Positions 8,066 to 16,461 of a stretch of 64,000 nt of DNA are shown piece after piece. Position numbers and translations under genes: made by a program. This DNA is from Pseudarthrobacter cellobiosi (GTDB lineage Bacteria; Actinomycetota; Actinomycetes; Actinomycetales; Micrococcaceae), in the NCBI RefSeq assembly GCF_023913755.1, contig NZ_JAMXBJ010000030.1, positions 1 through 64,000 of the forward strand, read 5' to 3'. Positions within the stretch are counted from its first letter, which is position 1. Each line of letters opens with the position of its first letter. The notes below the pieces were generated by a model, which saw only the letters and a program-made list of their open reading frames with translations, was not told where the DNA came from and searched no databases.

Positions 8066-9265
8066 TTACTCGGCTTCCACGGCTGCGGCGACCGCGGCCG
8101 TCACGGCCGGGGCAACGCGCGGATCCAGCGGGCTGGGCACGATGTAGTCCACCGAAAGGTCAGCTTCCGCGAGTTCGGCGATGGCGCGGGCCGCGGCAAG
8201 CTTCATGGCGGGCGTGATCCGGCGGGCACCGGCGTCCAGCGCGCCGCGGAAGATTCCGGGGAAGGCCAGCACGTTGTTGATCTGGTTGGGGAAGTCACTG
8301 CGGCCGGTGGCCACCACGGCGGCGTACTTGGCGGCCACCTCGGGCAGGACTTCGGGGTCCGGGTTGGAGAGGGCGAACACGATGGAGTCGGCGTTCATCA
8401 GCTTCAGGTGCGCCTCGTCCAGCTTCGAGGAGGAAACCCCGATGAACACGTCAGCGCCAAGCAGCGCTTCGCCGGGGCCGCCCGTTACACTGCGGGGGTT
8501 GCTGCGCCCTGCCATCTGGGACTTCTTGCTCTGCGGGTCTGCGGCGATGTCGGCCCGCTCCCGGTTGATGACGCCCTTGGAATCGAGCAGGACAACATCC
8601 GTGATGCCGGCGGCGAGCAGGATTTCGGCGACGGCGATGCCGGCGGCTCCGGCGCCGGAAACCACTACGCGGAGGTCTGCGAGTCCGCGGCCGGTGACCT
8701 TGGCGGCGTTCGTCAGGGCGGCGAGGGCCACCACGGCGGTGCCGTGCTGGTCATCGTGCATGACGGGGCAGTCCAGGGCTTCGATGAGCTTCTCTTCGAG
8801 TTCGAAGCAACGGGGGGCCGAGATGTCCTCGAGGTTGACCGCGCCGAAGCTGGGGCGAAGGCGGACCAGGGTTTCCACGATCTCGTCAACGTCCGTGGTG
8901 TTCAGGACCAGGGGAATGGAATCCAGCTCGCCGAAGGTCTTGAACAGGGCGGACTTGCCCTCCATCACGGGCAGTGAGGCGGCGGCGCCGATGTTGCCCA
9001 GGCCCAGCACCGCGGTGCCGTCGCTGACCACAACCACCAGGCGCTGCGCCCAGGTGAGGGTCTTGGCGAGTTCCGGGTTGTTGTGGATGGCGCGGCTGAC
9101 CTCGGCCACACCGGGGGTGTAGGCGATGGACAGGTCGCGCTTGTTGGACAGCGGGACCGTGCTGGTCACCGAGAGCTTCCCGCCCTGGTGGGCGTCGAAG
9201 ATCTCGGCCTCGGTCAGGGCGGTGGCTGCTGAATTGTCGGTAGGTGCGATTACGTCAATGGACAC
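8066..9265 (-). CDS. Malic enzyme (NAD(P)-dependent, decarboxylating)
   Basis: The 399-residue bacterial short-form malic enzyme oxidatively decarboxylates malate to pyruvate and makes NAD(P)H. Motifs seen: IAYTPGVAEV with the catalytic Tyr, GLGNIGAAASLPVMEGK, NLEDISAPRCFELE with acidic metal ligands, HDDQHGTA, and a Rossmann GAGAAGIA. I chose GTG 9265 because AGGAG lies 8 bases upstream; a longer open frame reaching 9454 has no family sequence and would run toward the operator-like dyads. Together with pntAB elsewhere in the window it may balance NADH and NADPH. Confidence 0.93.
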   Translation of the reverse strand: MSIDVIAPTDNSAATALTEAEIFDAHQGGKLSVTSTVPLSNKRDLSIAYTPGVAEVSRAIHNNPELAKTLTWAQRLVVVVSDGTAVLGLGNIGAAASLPVMEGKSALFKTFGELDSIPLVLNTTDVDEIVETLVRLRPSFGAVNLEDISAPRCFELEEKLIEALDCPVMHDDQHGTAVVALAALTNAAKVTGRGLADLRVVVSGAGAAGIAVAEILLAAGITDVVLLDSKGVINRERADIAADPQSKKSQMAGRSNPRSVTGGPGEALLGADVFIGVSSSKLDEAHLKLMNADSIVFALSNPDPEVLPEVAAKYAAVVATGRSDFPNQINNVLAFPGIFRGALDAGARRITPAMKLAAARAIAELAEADLSVDYIVPSPLDPRVAPAVTAAVAAAVEAE

Positions 9266-9471
9266 GTCGTTGTCTCCTGGGGCTAGCCGTGGGCGCACGG
9301 CGCAGAAAGGCTCAAGCGCAGGGAGGCTCAAGGTGGAATTCGTTGCTTCTTGGGCCCAGAGGTGGCGGGCCCGGGGTGAAGCCCTTGCAGATGCGGGTTG
9401 CCAGCCACTCCGGTCCTGCCATAATAAACAGCGCTCACGCTCCAGAAAGTGCATTCGAGGCTCCGGGAGTG

Positions 9472-9553
9472 TGACAAATCGTTTTGTCAGGCAATTTTGT
9501 GAGCCACATCACGGCATAAAGACGTATTTATTGGCCGACTGGTCTAGACCAGT
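9472..9553. promoter_or_regulatory. Cluster of three dyads upstream of malic enzyme
   Basis: Three different dyads are packed in 82 bp: TGACAAA-N4-TTTGTCA at 9472-9489, a CRP/GlxR-type TGTGA-N6-TCACG at 9498-9513, and a perfect 16-bp palindrome ACTGGTCTAGACCAGT at 9538-9553 that touches the TetR stop. The last resembles GntR-type TGGTC-GACCA operators. The region lies about 200-290 bp before the malic enzyme start and holds its likely promoter. Which proteins bind is inference from motif shape. Confidence 0.55.
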
Positions 9554-10161
9554 TACGCCGATCGGTGGGCAGCCCGGGCCCCGGCAGCCACCGGAGCAAG
9601 CAAGGTGCAGGCCATTTTGAGGTCCTCTTCGGCCTCAAACAGCGAGAGCCGGCGGTTACGGACGGACTGGACCAGACCAGTGACGGTCAGCAGGAGCACC
9701 CGGGCTGCTACGGCGTCGTCAGAGGCGGTGGCTACAGCCGTTTCGCTCAGGGCATCGATTTCATGCAGGAGCGCCGTGGTGTCCTTGTCCTTGAGGTACA
9801 CGCAGCGGCTCAGGCACTGTTCGACTGCCGGCTGCATCACCCGCATATGGAAGATCTCCATCACCACGCCAGTGAGGGCGCGGCCACCGAAGCTGGCCGC
9901 CGACGTGCGGGCCCTGCCCTGAAGCTCGTCCAGCTGCTGGCGGTAGAGGGACAGCATCAGGTGGTTGGCCGTGGGGAAATAGCGGTAGACGGTGCCCAAC
10001 GGCACACCGGACTTTTCCGAAATTTCCGCGAGGTCCACCGACTCCAGCCCTTTGCGGGCAAACCCTGCGGCAGACTCAAGGACGCGCGTGTAGCGCAGCC
10101 GCTGACGCGGCGTGGAGGGCCGGGCGGCCATGGACGGATGGGCTGAAAGGGTCTCGGGCAT
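9553..10161 (-). CDS. TetR family transcriptional regulator
   Basis: The 202-residue protein has an N-terminal TetR HTH at about residues 20-65 (ISEKSGVPLGTVYRYFPTANHLMLSLY). The C-terminal ligand domain includes MRVMQPAVEQCLSRC, reminiscent of KstR-like regulators. Ligand and targets are unknown. It lies upstream of malic enzyme on the same strand and downstream of an MFS gene, so neither neighbour is certain as a target. Confidence 0.85.
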   Translation of the reverse strand: MPETLSAHPSMAARPSTPRQRLRYTRVLESAAGFARKGLESVDLAEISEKSGVPLGTVYRYFPTANHLMLSLYRQQLDELQGRARTSAASFGGRALTGVVMEIFHMRVMQPAVEQCLSRCVYLKDKDTTALLHEIDALSETAVATASDDAVAARVLLLTVTGLVQSVRNRRLSLFEAEEDLKMACTLLAPVAAGARAAHRSA

Positions 10162-10265
10162 CAGGATTCCGGGGTTGTGTTCTTATGGTGCAGCGGCAGG
10201 GAGAGTCCCCATCCCGTGTGCCTGCAGTCCGCCTCAACTATACGCGGCACAGGCAAAAGCCGGAA

Positions 10266-11570
10266 TCAGTCGACCCCTCGGATCTTGACCACGAACACAG
10301 CGCCCAGCAGGCCGATGACGGCGGCCGTGGTGAACAGCGTGACGTACCCTCCCAGGAACTGCAGGGAGAGGAAGGCGATCAGCGGGGCGAACACCTGCGG
10401 CAGCGAGTTGGCCACGTTGATGACCCCCATGTCCTTGCCCCGGTCAGCAGCCTTCGGGAGCACCTGGGTCAGCAGCGCGAAGTCCACTGCGAGGTAGGCG
10501 CCGAAGCCGATGCCCAGCACACCGGCCCCCACCAGGGCCCCCGGCCACACCGGGAAAAAGGCCATGATCAGCCCCGCCAAGGCGATTGTGGCGGAGGAGC
10601 CGATCACAAACGGCTTGCGTTTGCCCACACGGTCACTCCACGGTCCGGCCAGCACTGCGGTGATCATGACCATCACCGCGTAGATGCCCGTGAGCATCAG
10701 GACACCCAGGGCCGGGTCCTCATGCTTGATGACGTCCCGGAGGAAAAAGAGAAGGTAGACGATAGTGAGCTGGTTGCCCACGTTGACCAGGAAGCGGGTG
10801 AGCCAGGCCCAGGCGAAGTCGGGGTGGCGGGCAGGGCTGATCCAGAAACCGCGCAGGAACCCGGTCCAGGTGAACGGCGGCCGGGCCTCCCGCGGGAGCG
10901 GCGGATCGTTCCGGTGGAAGAGATACGGCAGCACGGAGAACAGCAGGGCGGCCGCACACATGGTGTACCCCACCATGAAGTTTCCGGAGACCACCGCGCC
11001 GAAAACTGCGCCGAGCAGGATTCCCAGGGTCTGGCCCATGGCTGCCAGCCCGCCCACTCCGCCGCGCTGCAGGACCGGCACGCGGTCCGGCACGGCAGCG
11101 GTGATGGCCGCGTAGGCTGCGTTGGCGCCCAGCTGGACCAGGCTCCAGAAGAGGACCATCAGGGCCACGGTGCTGGCTCCGGACATCGCCAGCAACGCAG
11201 CCGTGGCCAGGATGGCGCCGGCCAGGACCCACGGGGCACGCCGGCCAAAACCAGAGACCGTCCGGTCGGACAGGGCCCCAAAGAGCGGGTTGGCCACCAG
11301 TGAGACAGCGGCGCCACAGCCCGTCACCAGGGACAGGATGGCTTCCTTGTTGAGGGCGTCAATGCTGATGGCTTGCTGGCCGATGAACACATTGATGGGG
11401 CCGAAGAAGGCGGCGTTAATGCCCACATTGACCAGCACCAGCCCGGTCACCCAGCGCGCGGTGACCTTCTGCGTCGGCTCGGCGAGCGCCGCCGTCGAGC
11501 TTTCCGATCCCGCTCCGGGAGCCGACGCAGCGCTGGGATCCGGTGCTGCGGGTGTGTCGGACAGGCTCAT
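10266..11570 (-). CDS. MFS transporter (GPH-like sugar/cation symporter type)
   Basis: The 434-residue permease has about 12 membrane spans and a Ser/Ala-rich cytosolic N-terminus. The loop LFGALSDRTVSGFGRRAPW matches the DR-x-x-x-GRR signature between helices 2 and 3, and WSDRVGKRKPF repeats it in the second half. Such patterns occur in glycoside-pentoside-hexuronide-type carriers, but the substrate is not readable. It is divergent from an RraA-like gene; a TGATT-N5-AATCA dyad at 11595-11609 lies in the shared promoter region. Confidence 0.83.
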   Translation of the reverse strand: MSLSDTPAAPDPSAASAPGAGSESSTAALAEPTQKVTARWVTGLVLVNVGINAAFFGPINVFIGQQAISIDALNKEAILSLVTGCGAAVSLVANPLFGALSDRTVSGFGRRAPWVLAGAILATAALLAMSGASTVALMVLFWSLVQLGANAAYAAITAAVPDRVPVLQRGGVGGLAAMGQTLGILLGAVFGAVVSGNFMVGYTMCAAALLFSVLPYLFHRNDPPLPREARPPFTWTGFLRGFWISPARHPDFAWAWLTRFLVNVGNQLTIVYLLFFLRDVIKHEDPALGVLMLTGIYAVMVMITAVLAGPWSDRVGKRKPFVIGSSATIALAGLIMAFFPVWPGALVGAGVLGIGFGAYLAVDFALLTQVLPKAADRGKDMGVINVANSLPQVFAPLIAFLSLQFLGGYVTLFTTAAVIGLLGAVFVVKIRGVD

Positions 11571-11708
11571 GCTGGTTCCCCCTGGAACGGTTGGTGATTC
11601 TGAAAATCAGACTATCGTGGGCTGCATCGCCCCGCTTGTCATACGGCGCTTGCCTTGTGTGGCTATGGACAGCGCGCAGCCCCACGACACTGAACACCTG
11701 GAGATCCA

Positions 11709-12200
11709 ATGACCGCATCTGCTGGCAACACCAACAGCCCCAACACCGCCGATCTGTACGATGAGCGCGGCGAGGAACTGGCGTCCGTATCACTCCAGTT
11801 CCAGTCCCTCGGCGGCCGGTCACACTTCAGCGGCCCGGTGCGGACCATCCGCTGCTTCCAGGACAACGCCCTGGTCAAGTCCACCCTGGCCACCTCCGGC
11901 AATGGCGCCGTGCTGGTGGTGGACGGCGGCGGTTCGCTGGGCACAGCCCTGATGGGGGACATGATCGCCGAGAGCGCCGTGGCGAACGGTTGGGCCGGCG
12001 TCGTGATTAACGGCGCCATCCGCGACCGCGAGGCGATCGCCCAACTGGACCTGGGCGTCAAGGCGCTGGGCAGTAACCCGCGTAAGAGCGCCAAGGCCGG
12101 CGCCGGTGAAGTTGACGTGGATGTAGTGCTCGACGGCGTGACCTTCCGTCCCGGCGTCACCGTCTGGTGCGATCCGGACGGCATCCTCGTGGAGCGCTGA
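11709..12200 (+). CDS. rraA: RraA family protein (RNase E regulator-like / HMG aldolase fold)
   Basis: The 163-residue protein shows VVDGGGSLGTALMGDMIAESA, then GWAGVVINGAIRDREAI with the conserved Arg-Asp pair, and GVTFRPGVTVWCDPDGILV at the end. The family includes RraA, which inhibits RNase E in enterobacteria, and divalent-metal 4-hydroxy-4-methyl-2-oxoglutarate aldolases. In actinobacteria the aldolase or oxaloacetate decarboxylase role is at least as likely as RNase regulation. GGAG lies 6 bases before the ATG. Confidence 0.85.
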   Translation: MTASAGNTNSPNTADLYDERGEELASVSLQFQSLGGRSHFSGPVRTIRCFQDNALVKSTLATSGNGAVLVVDGGGSLGTALMGDMIAESAVANGWAGVVINGAIRDREAIAQLDLGVKALGSNPRKSAKAGAGEVDVDVVLDGVTFRPGVTVWCDPDGILVER

Positions 12201-12285
12201 TCGGGTCCTCCAGCTTGGGCGGGGGCCCGGGCGGCGCTCCGCTTCCGCAAGAATCTCTGGCAGCGGGAATGAAACGGGAACTAAC

Positions 12286-12306
12286 ATAGTTACTGAAAGC
12301 AACTAT
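12286..12306. promoter_or_regulatory. MarR-type dyad upstream of the MFS drug exporter
   Basis: A 21-bp dyad, ATAGTTACT-N3-AGCAACTAT, pairs at 8 of 9 arm positions. It lies 35 bp before the exporter start, where a repressor would block transcription. The shape is like MarR-family operators, but no MarR gene is adjacent, so the regulator would act from elsewhere. Confidence 0.5.
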
Positions 12307-12340
12307 CGAGCGTGATCCCTTATTCTTTCCTGGAGAAGCC

Positions 12341-14002
12341 GTGCCCAAAACTACCGCTGAGCGTGCCGCCGGCGAAACCCTGACACAGCGTCAGATCGTC
12401 ACCGTGATGGTGGGGCTCATGCTGGGCATGTTCCTGGCATCGCTGGACCAGACCATCGTGTCCACCTCCATCTACACCATCGCCAACGACCTCGACGGGC
12501 TGTCGCTCCAGGCGTGGGCCACCACCGCCTACCTCATCACGTCCACGGTCAGCACGCCGCTGTACGGCAAGCTGAGCGATATTTTCGGCCGGCGTCCGCT
12601 GTACCTGATCGCGATCGTCATATTCCTGGTCGGCTCGCTCTACGCCGGCTCAGTGCATTCCATGACCGAACTGGCCATCGCCCGCGGCGTCCAGGGCCTG
12701 GGCGCCGGAGGCCTGCTGGCCCTCGCGCTGACCATCATCGGCGACATTGTGTCGCTGAAGGACCGGGCCATATACCAGGGCTACTTTATGTCGGTGTTCG
12801 GCATCTCCTCCGTGCTCGGCCCGGTGGTGGGCGGCGCGTTCGCAGGTTCGGCCAACATCCTGGGCTTTGACGGCTGGCGCGGGGTGTTCTTCATCAACCT
12901 GCCCATCGGCCTGGCGGCCCTGGCCGTGGTGTTTATGTTCCTGCACCTGCCGGCCAAGCACGTGAAGCAGAAGATCGACTACTTCGGCGCAGCCGCCATC
13001 ACTCTCGCCATCGTCCCGCTCCTCCTGGTGGCGGAACAGGGCCGCAGCTGGGGCTTTACGTCGCTGAACTCCTTCCTTTGCTACGGCCTGGGCGCGGTGG
13101 GCATCATCTGGTTCCTGCTGGCCGAAAAACGCGCCGGAGATTACGCCCTGATCCCGCTCCGGCTCTTCCGGAACGCTACTTTTGGCCTGTCCTCGCTGCT
13201 GAACTTCATCATCGGCATCGGCATGTTCGGCGCCATCGCCATGCTGCCCATGTACCTGCAGCTGGTCAAGGGGCTCACACCCACCGAAGCCGGCCTGATG
13301 ATGATCACCTTCACCCTCGGCATCCTGACCGGTTCCATCACCGCGGGCCGCACCATTTCGGCGTCGGGCACGTACCGGATCTTCCCCATCGTGGGTACGG
13401 GCATCCTCACCGCCGCCGCGCTGGTTATGGGACTGTCCCTGGGCGTGGACACCGGCCTCTGGGTTCCCGGCGTGATCGCCGTGTTCTTTGGCATGGGCCT
13501 GGGTTTCTGCATGCAGCCGCTCACCCTGGCCATGCAGGTCTCCGTGCCCCCAAAGGACATGGGTGTGGGCACCTCCTCCGCGGCGTTCTTCCGGTCCATG
13601 GGCGGCGCGGTGGGCACGGCCGTGTTCATCTCCATGCTGTTCAGCCTGGCTGCGAGCCGGATCGCCGACACGATGAAGTCAGCCATGTCCAGCGCCGACT
13701 ACCTGGCCGTCCTGCGCGACCCGGCCGTGGCAGCGGACCCGGCCAACGCCAAGCTGTACGAGTTCTTCCAGAACGGGGCATCGAACGAATCGCTCAATGA
13801 CACCAGCTGGCTCCACTCCGCCAACAGCGTGCTCACCCGCCCCATTACGGAGGGCTTCGCGTACGCGATCGACACCGTGATGATCACCGCAGCCGTCCTC
13901 ACCGGGATCGCGTTCCTGATCAGCTTCGCCCTGCCGAACAAGAAGCTGACGGATCCGAAGGTCGCCCCGCGGGGAGACACAGCTGCGGTGGCGGCCCACT
14001 AG
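12341..14002 (+). CDS. DHA2-type MFS drug efflux transporter (EmrB/QacA subfamily)
   Basis: The 553-residue protein has about 14 membrane spans, the DHA2 count. SLDQTIVSTSIYTIANDL carries the D-x-T motif of helix 1, and LYGKLSDIFGRRPLYL is motif A. A long soluble loop (about 440-500, with DYLAVLRDPAVAADPANAK) precedes the last helix, as is usual for the family. Proton-driven export of drugs or lipophilic compounds is expected. GTG start with GGAGA 5 bases upstream. A MarR-type dyad precedes it and a strong terminator follows. Confidence 0.9.
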   Translation: MPKTTAERAAGETLTQRQIVTVMVGLMLGMFLASLDQTIVSTSIYTIANDLDGLSLQAWATTAYLITSTVSTPLYGKLSDIFGRRPLYLIAIVIFLVGSLYAGSVHSMTELAIARGVQGLGAGGLLALALTIIGDIVSLKDRAIYQGYFMSVFGISSVLGPVVGGAFAGSANILGFDGWRGVFFINLPIGLAALAVVFMFLHLPAKHVKQKIDYFGAAAITLAIVPLLLVAEQGRSWGFTSLNSFLCYGLGAVGIIWFLLAEKRAGDYALIPLRLFRNATFGLSSLLNFIIGIGMFGAIAMLPMYLQLVKGLTPTEAGLMMITFTLGILTGSITAGRTISASGTYRIFPIVGTGILTAAALVMGLSLGVDTGLWVPGVIAVFFGMGLGFCMQPLTLAMQVSVPPKDMGVGTSSAAFFRSMGGAVGTAVFISMLFSLAASRIADTMKSAMSSADYLAVLRDPAVAADPANAKLYEFFQNGASNESLNDTSWLHSANSVLTRPITEGFAYAIDTVMITAAVLTGIAFLISFALPNKKLTDPKVAPRGDTAAVAAH

Positions 14003-14038
14003 CTCTTCCGGGTTCCGCGCGCTGAGCGGAGTACTGTC

Positions 14039-14069
14039 ACGGCAGGCAGTCTTTTGGGCTGCCTGCCGT
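14039..14069 (+). terminator. Intrinsic terminator after the MFS exporter
   Basis: Perfect 11-bp arms (14039-14049 and 14059-14069, ACGGCAGGCAG paired with its complement) enclose a 9-base loop TCTTTTGGG. TGTTGTTCC follows. The stem starts 37 bases after the exporter stop. Confidence 0.85.
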
Positions 14070-14168
14070 TGTTGTTCCGCGGATATCCGGGCTTTTTCCG
14101 TGCCGGCCGGGCTAAAAGAGTGCCCTGCGTGACGCGCGGGTGCACCGGCCCCCTACGGAGGTGGACGA

Positions 14169-14198
14169 CGACGACGGCGGCACACCCCGCCGTCGTCG
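14169..14198 (+). other. Strong GC hairpin in the leader of the sugar MFS gene
   Basis: Perfect 12-bp arms (14169-14180, 14187-14198) close on a 6-base loop. It lies 150 bp before the sugar transporter start and 100 bp past the previous terminator. It may be a leader structure or a second terminator; no T-run follows. The rest of the 346-base gap holds only promoter DNA and no gene I can support. Confidence 0.5.
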
Positions 14199-14348
14199 GC
14201 TTCCTGTTTCGGAGGGAACAAGTCGCAAGTGGAACGGCGGGCGGTGACGTGCCACACTGTTTAGCGCGTGTGCGCCGGCCATAAGCCGGTACCGCAGCCG
14301 ACGACGTCCGCACCCGCATCCACCCCACCCCCAAACCCAGGGAGCATC

Positions 14349-15788
14349 ATGCCCACCGCCAAGGAGCAGACCACCGCCAAGATCCCGCAGCGGGTGATCT
14401 GGCTGGCACTCGCAGGCGCGGTGGGCGGATTCCTGTTCGGCTTCGACTCCTCCGTGGTGAACGGTGCAGTGGATGCCATCAAGGACGAGTTCGCGCTCTC
14501 CGAGGCCGTGACCGGCTTCGCCGTGGCCATCGCCCTGCTGGGCTGCGCGGCCGGCGCGTTCCTCGCCGGCAAAGTCGCCGACCGCTACGGCCGCATCCCC
14601 GCCATGAAGCTCGGCGCGTTGCTGTTCCTGGTCAGCGCCATCGGAACCGGCTTCGCCTTCGGCGTCTGGGACCTGATCTTCTGGCGCCTGGTGGGCGGCC
14701 TGGGCATCGGCCTGGCCTCGGTGATCGCACCAGCCTACATTTCCGAGATTTCCCCGCGGCAGGTCCGTGGCCGGCTGGCGTCGCTGCAGCAACTGGCCAT
14801 CACCACCGGTATCTTTGCCGCACTCCTGTCCGACGCGCTCTTCGCCACCACCGCCGGCGGCGCGGACCAGGCCTTCTGGCTCGGACTGGAAGCCTGGCGC
14901 TGGATGTTCCTCGCCGCAGCGGTTCCCGCCGTGGTTTACGGCTGGATCGCCTACACCCTCCCGGAATCCCCGCGGTTCCTGGTGTTCCAGGGCAAGGAAG
15001 ACGAAGCCCGCAAGGTGTTCGACTCCATCGCCGCGTCCGAGGACACCGACCGGCACATCCGCGAGATCCAGGACGCCATCGAAGAGGACAAGCTGTCCGG
15101 CCAGAAAGGCTCGCTCCGCGGCAAGACGTTCGGCCTGCAGGCGGTGGTCTGGGTGGGCATCATCCTCTCCGTCCTGCAGCAGTTCGTGGGCATCAACGTG
15201 ATCTTCTACTACTCCACCACTCTGTGGAAGGCCGTCGGGTTCCAGGAGAAGGACTCGCTCACCATCTCCGTGGCAACATCCATCACCAACATCCTGGTGA
15301 CGCTGGTGGCCATCGCGCTGGTGGACCGGATCGGCCGCCGCCCCATCCTCCTGGCCGGCTCCATCGGCATGGCGGTATCACTGGGCACCATGGCGCTGGC
15401 GTTCTCCGCCGCAGCGGGATCAGGCTCCGGGATCTCCCTGCCCGGCGCCTGGGGTCCGGTGGCCCTCGTGGCGGCAAACATCTTTGTGGTCAGCTTCGGC
15501 GCGTCCTGGGGACCGCTGGTCTGGGTCCTCCTGGGCGAGATCTTCCCGTCCCGGATCCGCGCCCGAGCCCTGGGCCTGGCCGCAGCCGCACAGTGGGTGG
15601 CCAACTTTGCCATCACGCTCAGCTTCCCGGTGATGGCCGCAGCTTCCCTGCCCCTGACCTACGCCATGTACGCGCTGTTCGCCGCGGCGTCGTTCTTCTT
15701 TGTGATGTTCAAGGTGCCGGAGACCAACGGCATGTCCCTGGAGCAGGCGGAGACGCTGTTTGTGCCCAAGGGATCCGCCAAGGGCTGA
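14349..15788 (+). CDS. Sugar porter family MFS transporter
   Basis: The 479-residue, 12-span permease carries the sugar-porter signatures GGFLFGFDSSVVNGAV at the first helix, KVADRYGRIPAMK (motif A), PESPRFLV after helix 6, QQFVGINVIFYYS in helix 7, RIGRRP in the second half and VPETNGMSLE at the C-terminus. It is expected to import a hexose, pentose or polyol with protons. I chose ATG 14349 because GGGAG lies 5 bases upstream; an upstream in-frame start adds Pro-rich residues foreign to the family. Confidence 0.92.
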   Translation: MPTAKEQTTAKIPQRVIWLALAGAVGGFLFGFDSSVVNGAVDAIKDEFALSEAVTGFAVAIALLGCAAGAFLAGKVADRYGRIPAMKLGALLFLVSAIGTGFAFGVWDLIFWRLVGGLGIGLASVIAPAYISEISPRQVRGRLASLQQLAITTGIFAALLSDALFATTAGGADQAFWLGLEAWRWMFLAAAVPAVVYGWIAYTLPESPRFLVFQGKEDEARKVFDSIAASEDTDRHIREIQDAIEEDKLSGQKGSLRGKTFGLQAVVWVGIILSVLQQFVGINVIFYYSTTLWKAVGFQEKDSLTISVATSITNILVTLVAIALVDRIGRRPILLAGSIGMAVSLGTMALAFSAAAGSGSGISLPGAWGPVALVAANIFVVSFGASWGPLVWVLLGEIFPSRIRARALGLAAAAQWVANFAITLSFPVMAAASLPLTYAMYALFAAASFFFVMFKVPETNGMSLEQAETLFVPKGSAKG

Positions 15789-15806
15789 TGCTCCCGGGCC
15801 GGGCTG

Positions 15807-16328
15807 TCAGAGCGTGAGCTTCATGCCCTCGTGGCTCGCGTTAAAGCCCAGCCGCTCGTAAAACCTGTGGGCCGCCGTGCGTGACTTGTGCGTGGTCAGC
15901 TGCATCAGCGTGCAGCCGCGGCGCCTGGACTCGTCAATCGCCCACTGCACCAGCAGGTTTCCCATGCCTTGGCCGCGAAGGCTGCCCGCCACGCGGACCG
16001 CCTCAATCTGCGAGCGCCATGAGCCCTGCCGCGAAATGCCGGGCAGGAAACTCAGCTGGAAGGTAGCCACCACGGTGCAGTCAGCTGCCCCAGCCGGCGC
16101 GTACTCCCCCACCACGAGCAAATGGGACGGGTCGGCGTCGATCGCTTCGAAAGCCCGCTCGTACGGCGCCATCTCGTGGCCCATTTCGCGGCTGGCGCCC
16201 AGGGAATCGTCGGCCAGCAGCGCCACGATGGCGGGCAGGTCCGCGGACACGGCGTGCCTGAGGCGGAAGGTCCCGCCGTCGACGTCGGCGGTCAGCAGGG
16301 GGGTCGGGGCGCCGGGGTTCGTGGTCAT
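15807..16328 (-). CDS. GNAT family N-acetyltransferase
   Basis: The 173-residue single-domain GNAT enzyme contains VRVAGSLRGQGMGNLLVQWAIDESRRRGC, the acetyl-CoA pyrophosphate loop (R-G-x-G-x-G/N), and HRFYERLGFNASHEGMKL at the end. The acceptor substrate is unknown. It lies convergent to the sugar transporter and just downstream of the repeat at 16368-16461. Confidence 0.88.
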   Translation of the reverse strand: MTTNPGAPTPLLTADVDGGTFRLRHAVSADLPAIVALLADDSLGASREMGHEMAPYERAFEAIDADPSHLLVVGEYAPAGAADCTVVATFQLSFLPGISRQGSWRSQIEAVRVAGSLRGQGMGNLLVQWAIDESRRRGCTLMQLTTHKSRTAAHRFYERLGFNASHEGMKLTL

Positions 16329-16367
16329 CTCCCCAGCATTCCACAGGGCCAGCGCGCCTATCGTTCA

Positions 16368-16461
16368 GACGCTCTCTCACTTTCGGTGCCTTAAACGCCA
16401 ACGCTCTCTCATCCATGTGAGAGAGAGTTGGCCAAAAACCCGCAGGAAGTGAGAGGGGGTC
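16368..16461. repeat. Nested four-unit palindrome, CGCTCTCTCAC family, copy 1
   Basis: The inner stem is 16397-16411 with 16418-16432 (14 of 15 paired, loop TCCATG); the outer stem is 16368-16383 with 16446-16461. The element therefore contains the unit ACGCTCTCTCACTT four times, twice on each strand. It runs to the mtlD stop codon. A second element with the same nested plan is at 27983-28098. Confidence 0.8.

Noticed and set aside
9266..9454. N-terminal extension of malic enzyme to 9454
   Set aside because: The extra 63 residues are unlike the family, and GTG 9265 has a good ribosome site.
16368..16461. CRISPR-like repeats of CGCTCTCTCAC
   Set aside because: Units alternate in orientation and form stems, spacers are not regular, and there are no cas genes.
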